Below, piece by piece: positions 47,954 through 49,117 of a stretch of 49,117 bases of DNA (position 1 is the first letter of the stretch; every line of letters starts with the position of its first letter). The translations under genes and the position numbers were made by a program. Source of the stretch: Desulfobacter postgatei (lineage in GTDB: Bacteria; Desulfobacterota; Desulfobacteria; Desulfobacterales; Desulfobacteraceae); assembly GCA_002747145.1 (NCBI GenBank), contig PDTI01000040.1, forward strand, positions 1 through 49,117, read 5' to 3'. Under the pieces are notes generated by a model, which had not been told where the DNA came from, ran no database searches, and saw nothing but the letters and a program-made list of their open reading frames with translations.

Positions 47954-48486
47954 TCAACCCCTATCAGAGTAAATTTGGCCAGAAAAGGCCATTTGGATAG
48001 CGACCAGGGGATTGTACCCTTTATTTGCCATGGTCTGCAGGTAGCTGGTGATACGGCAATAGGCTTCGGCGTACTTAATTGTTCTGAAGCAGCCTGATAC
48101 TTTCTGTTTGACCTTACTCATTCTCAGGTCGCCACAGGTTGTGCGCATCCGGCTTGGCTACCTTGCCTCTTTTAGCGTCTTGTTTGGGTGGGATGGGGGA
48201 AGTTCTTTCCCGCCCCGGGTCAGGATCTTTCTATAGGATTTTTTAGGTTTTTGTACTTCTTCTTGGTTAATTGTTTGGATTCGCGTTTTGTAACAATTAC
48301 GCAGGTCTCCTGCAACAGGCGCTTCATATTGGACGCCCATCTATACTCATTGGAGTCAACAATGAAGGTGAGTTCGCGCAAACCATGACGACAATGATCA
48401 TAACAGAGGTAGGATTGCCAGCAGTCATGGATTACCACCCCGCCATAGCGTGGGATGATGCCAATTTGTTCAATGGCTTCGACAGC
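47954..48486 (-). mobile_element. IS66-family transposase remnant, C-terminal half, frameshifted
   Basis: Read on the minus strand, three frames join to give the IS66 C-terminal half. First VEAIEQIGIIPRYGGVVIHD and RELTFIVDSN (48486 to about 48230), then SYRKILTRGGKELPP, then KVAKPDAHNLW, then SKVKQKVSGCFRTIKYAEAY and CRITSYLQTMANKGYNPLVA (to 47954). There are at least two frameshifts, a small deletion in the HGL-REL region where CGSHLL-like residues are expected, and a larger one removing the NNxAERDLR block. It is inactive. Its upstream end is fused in frame to the adenine methylase. Confidence 0.8.
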
Positions 48487-49117
48487 CATTATGGAAGAAA
48501 GAACGGCCAGACGCTTTGCGCGAGGCAGTGCCTGATATTGCCTGCCCCAGCTTTGTGCCTTGCGTTTGATGCGTTGTCGGTCGGTAAAATTTTTGCCCGC
48601 ATAGCGGCACCCGTGTATCCGGTCAGGAACGAAGTTGAACCAGAGTTTTTCGGTTCGTACACCGGTCTGGTTCATCACCTGCAACTCAAGCGTACCCCAA
48701 TCCACTAACAATTCATCGTAGAGATCAGACGGATAGCCGGACAATATTACCGAACAGGGAAGCGCCTTGAGGATCGTAAGCAACTCAATATGATCCTGTT
48801 GCTCATAGTCAAAACGATATCGACGAGATAAACTGCGGGTATGGTGAAGATAGGGCGGGTCGCAGTACACCACCAGCTCACGGCCACGATAGACATAGTC
48901 AGAAAGAAACCGGTGTGCACAGCTATGTATCTTTTCAACCGGATAATCACACTCAAAGACTGCAAGTGGCTTTGGGTCAAGATCAATGGCGATATTGCGC
49001 AATGCGGCAGGCTTGCGCCGCATGATCGCGCCACCACCCAGGTGGGTCTCGATATAGGTGTCATGAGGTGGCATCATAGCGATAATGGGTTGACACAAAC
49101 CCGATGTTGCCTTTGAT
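48220..49117 (-). pseudogene. D12-type DNA adenine methylase, in-frame chimera with IS66 transposase (partial)
   Basis: Open reading from the right edge of the window. About 210 codons encode a phage-type N6-adenine methylase, with AMMPPHDTYIETHLGGGAIM (SAM-binding side), the catalytic motif VVYCDPPYLHHTR, and ILKALPCSVILSGYPSDLYD. Near 48486 the protein changes without a stop into IS66 transposase sequence (IGIIPRYGGVVIHDCW). The methylase looks nearly whole at its C-terminus (RIKRKAQSWGRQYQALP), so activity is conceivable if the missing N-terminus is intact beyond the window. The same DNA is present as a fragment at 12659. Confidence 0.75.

Overview
The window reads as a piece of chromosome from a Gram-negative, anaerobic, flagellated bacterium, most likely a member of the Desulfobacteraceae or a close relative in the Desulfobacterota. 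This is inferred from the gene content: a deltaproteobacterial-style flhA-flhF-flhG-fliA cluster, oxygen-independent ribonucleotide reductase (nrdD/nrdG), a periplasmic CxxCH sensor kinase next to a YeiH-type putative sulfate exporter, an outer-membrane phospholipase, and many short mobile-element remnants between operons. The genus was not tested by any search.

Layout. 1-7.2 kb: the end of flhA, then flhF, flhG, fliA, a very acidic repeat protein with a FliL-like C-terminus, a small unknown, a DUF2802-like membrane protein, a FliK-like protein and an FlhB-C-terminal-like protein. 7.2-10.2 kb: phospholipase A (pldA) and a two-gene DUF4198/nickel-cobalt-type periplasmic pair. 10.2-19 kb, mainly minus strand: gamma-carbonic anhydrase family protein and der, a graveyard of transposase and DNA-methylase fragments, then the tightly packed operon htpG-rimO-polyprenyl synthase-FlgT-like protein. 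19-27.3 kb: Nudix hydrolase, a small membrane protein, nrdD-nrdG behind two perfect-core NrdR boxes, dnaN-gyrB and ssb. 27.3-29.3 kb: repeats, a 44-bp perfect palindrome, tRNA-Val, tRNA-Asp, a strong terminator, and leuB in the opposite direction. 29.5-37.1 kb: an aminotransferase, then a heme-type sensor kinase and sigma-54 response regulator, divergent from a YeiH-family transporter with a near-consensus sigma-54 promoter. 37.1-40.8 kb: a DruA-like DUF4338 protein with an ISKra4-type transposase fragment, and a NMT1/SsuA-type ABC importer. 41.1-47.3 kb: hybrid kinase, penicillin-binding protein 1A, and a TPR/glycosyltransferase-like protein. 47.5-49.1 kb: tRNA-Lys, tRNA-Glu, then IS66 debris fused to a phage-type adenine methylase.

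Two families of short, palindromic, non-coding repeats recur through the window. Family A is about 165 bp when full length and has 20-bp inverted ends TAAGAGCGTGTTTGATAATT. Family B is about 158 bp when full length and has ends near GGCCCATGATCA. Both sit at operon boundaries and both exist as internally deleted forms. One family A copy appears to have cut off the C-terminal DNA-binding part of the sigma-54 regulator.

Most notable points: (1) a FliL-like protein with about seven copies of the FliM-type SQDDIDxLL (CheY-binding-like) motif in one acidic tail; (2) a kinase/regulator/YeiH transporter module with a visible sigma-54 promoter and upstream dyad but a truncated regulator; (3) the two repeat families; (4) two copies of the same adenine-methylase segment 36 kb apart, each welded to different transposase remnants.
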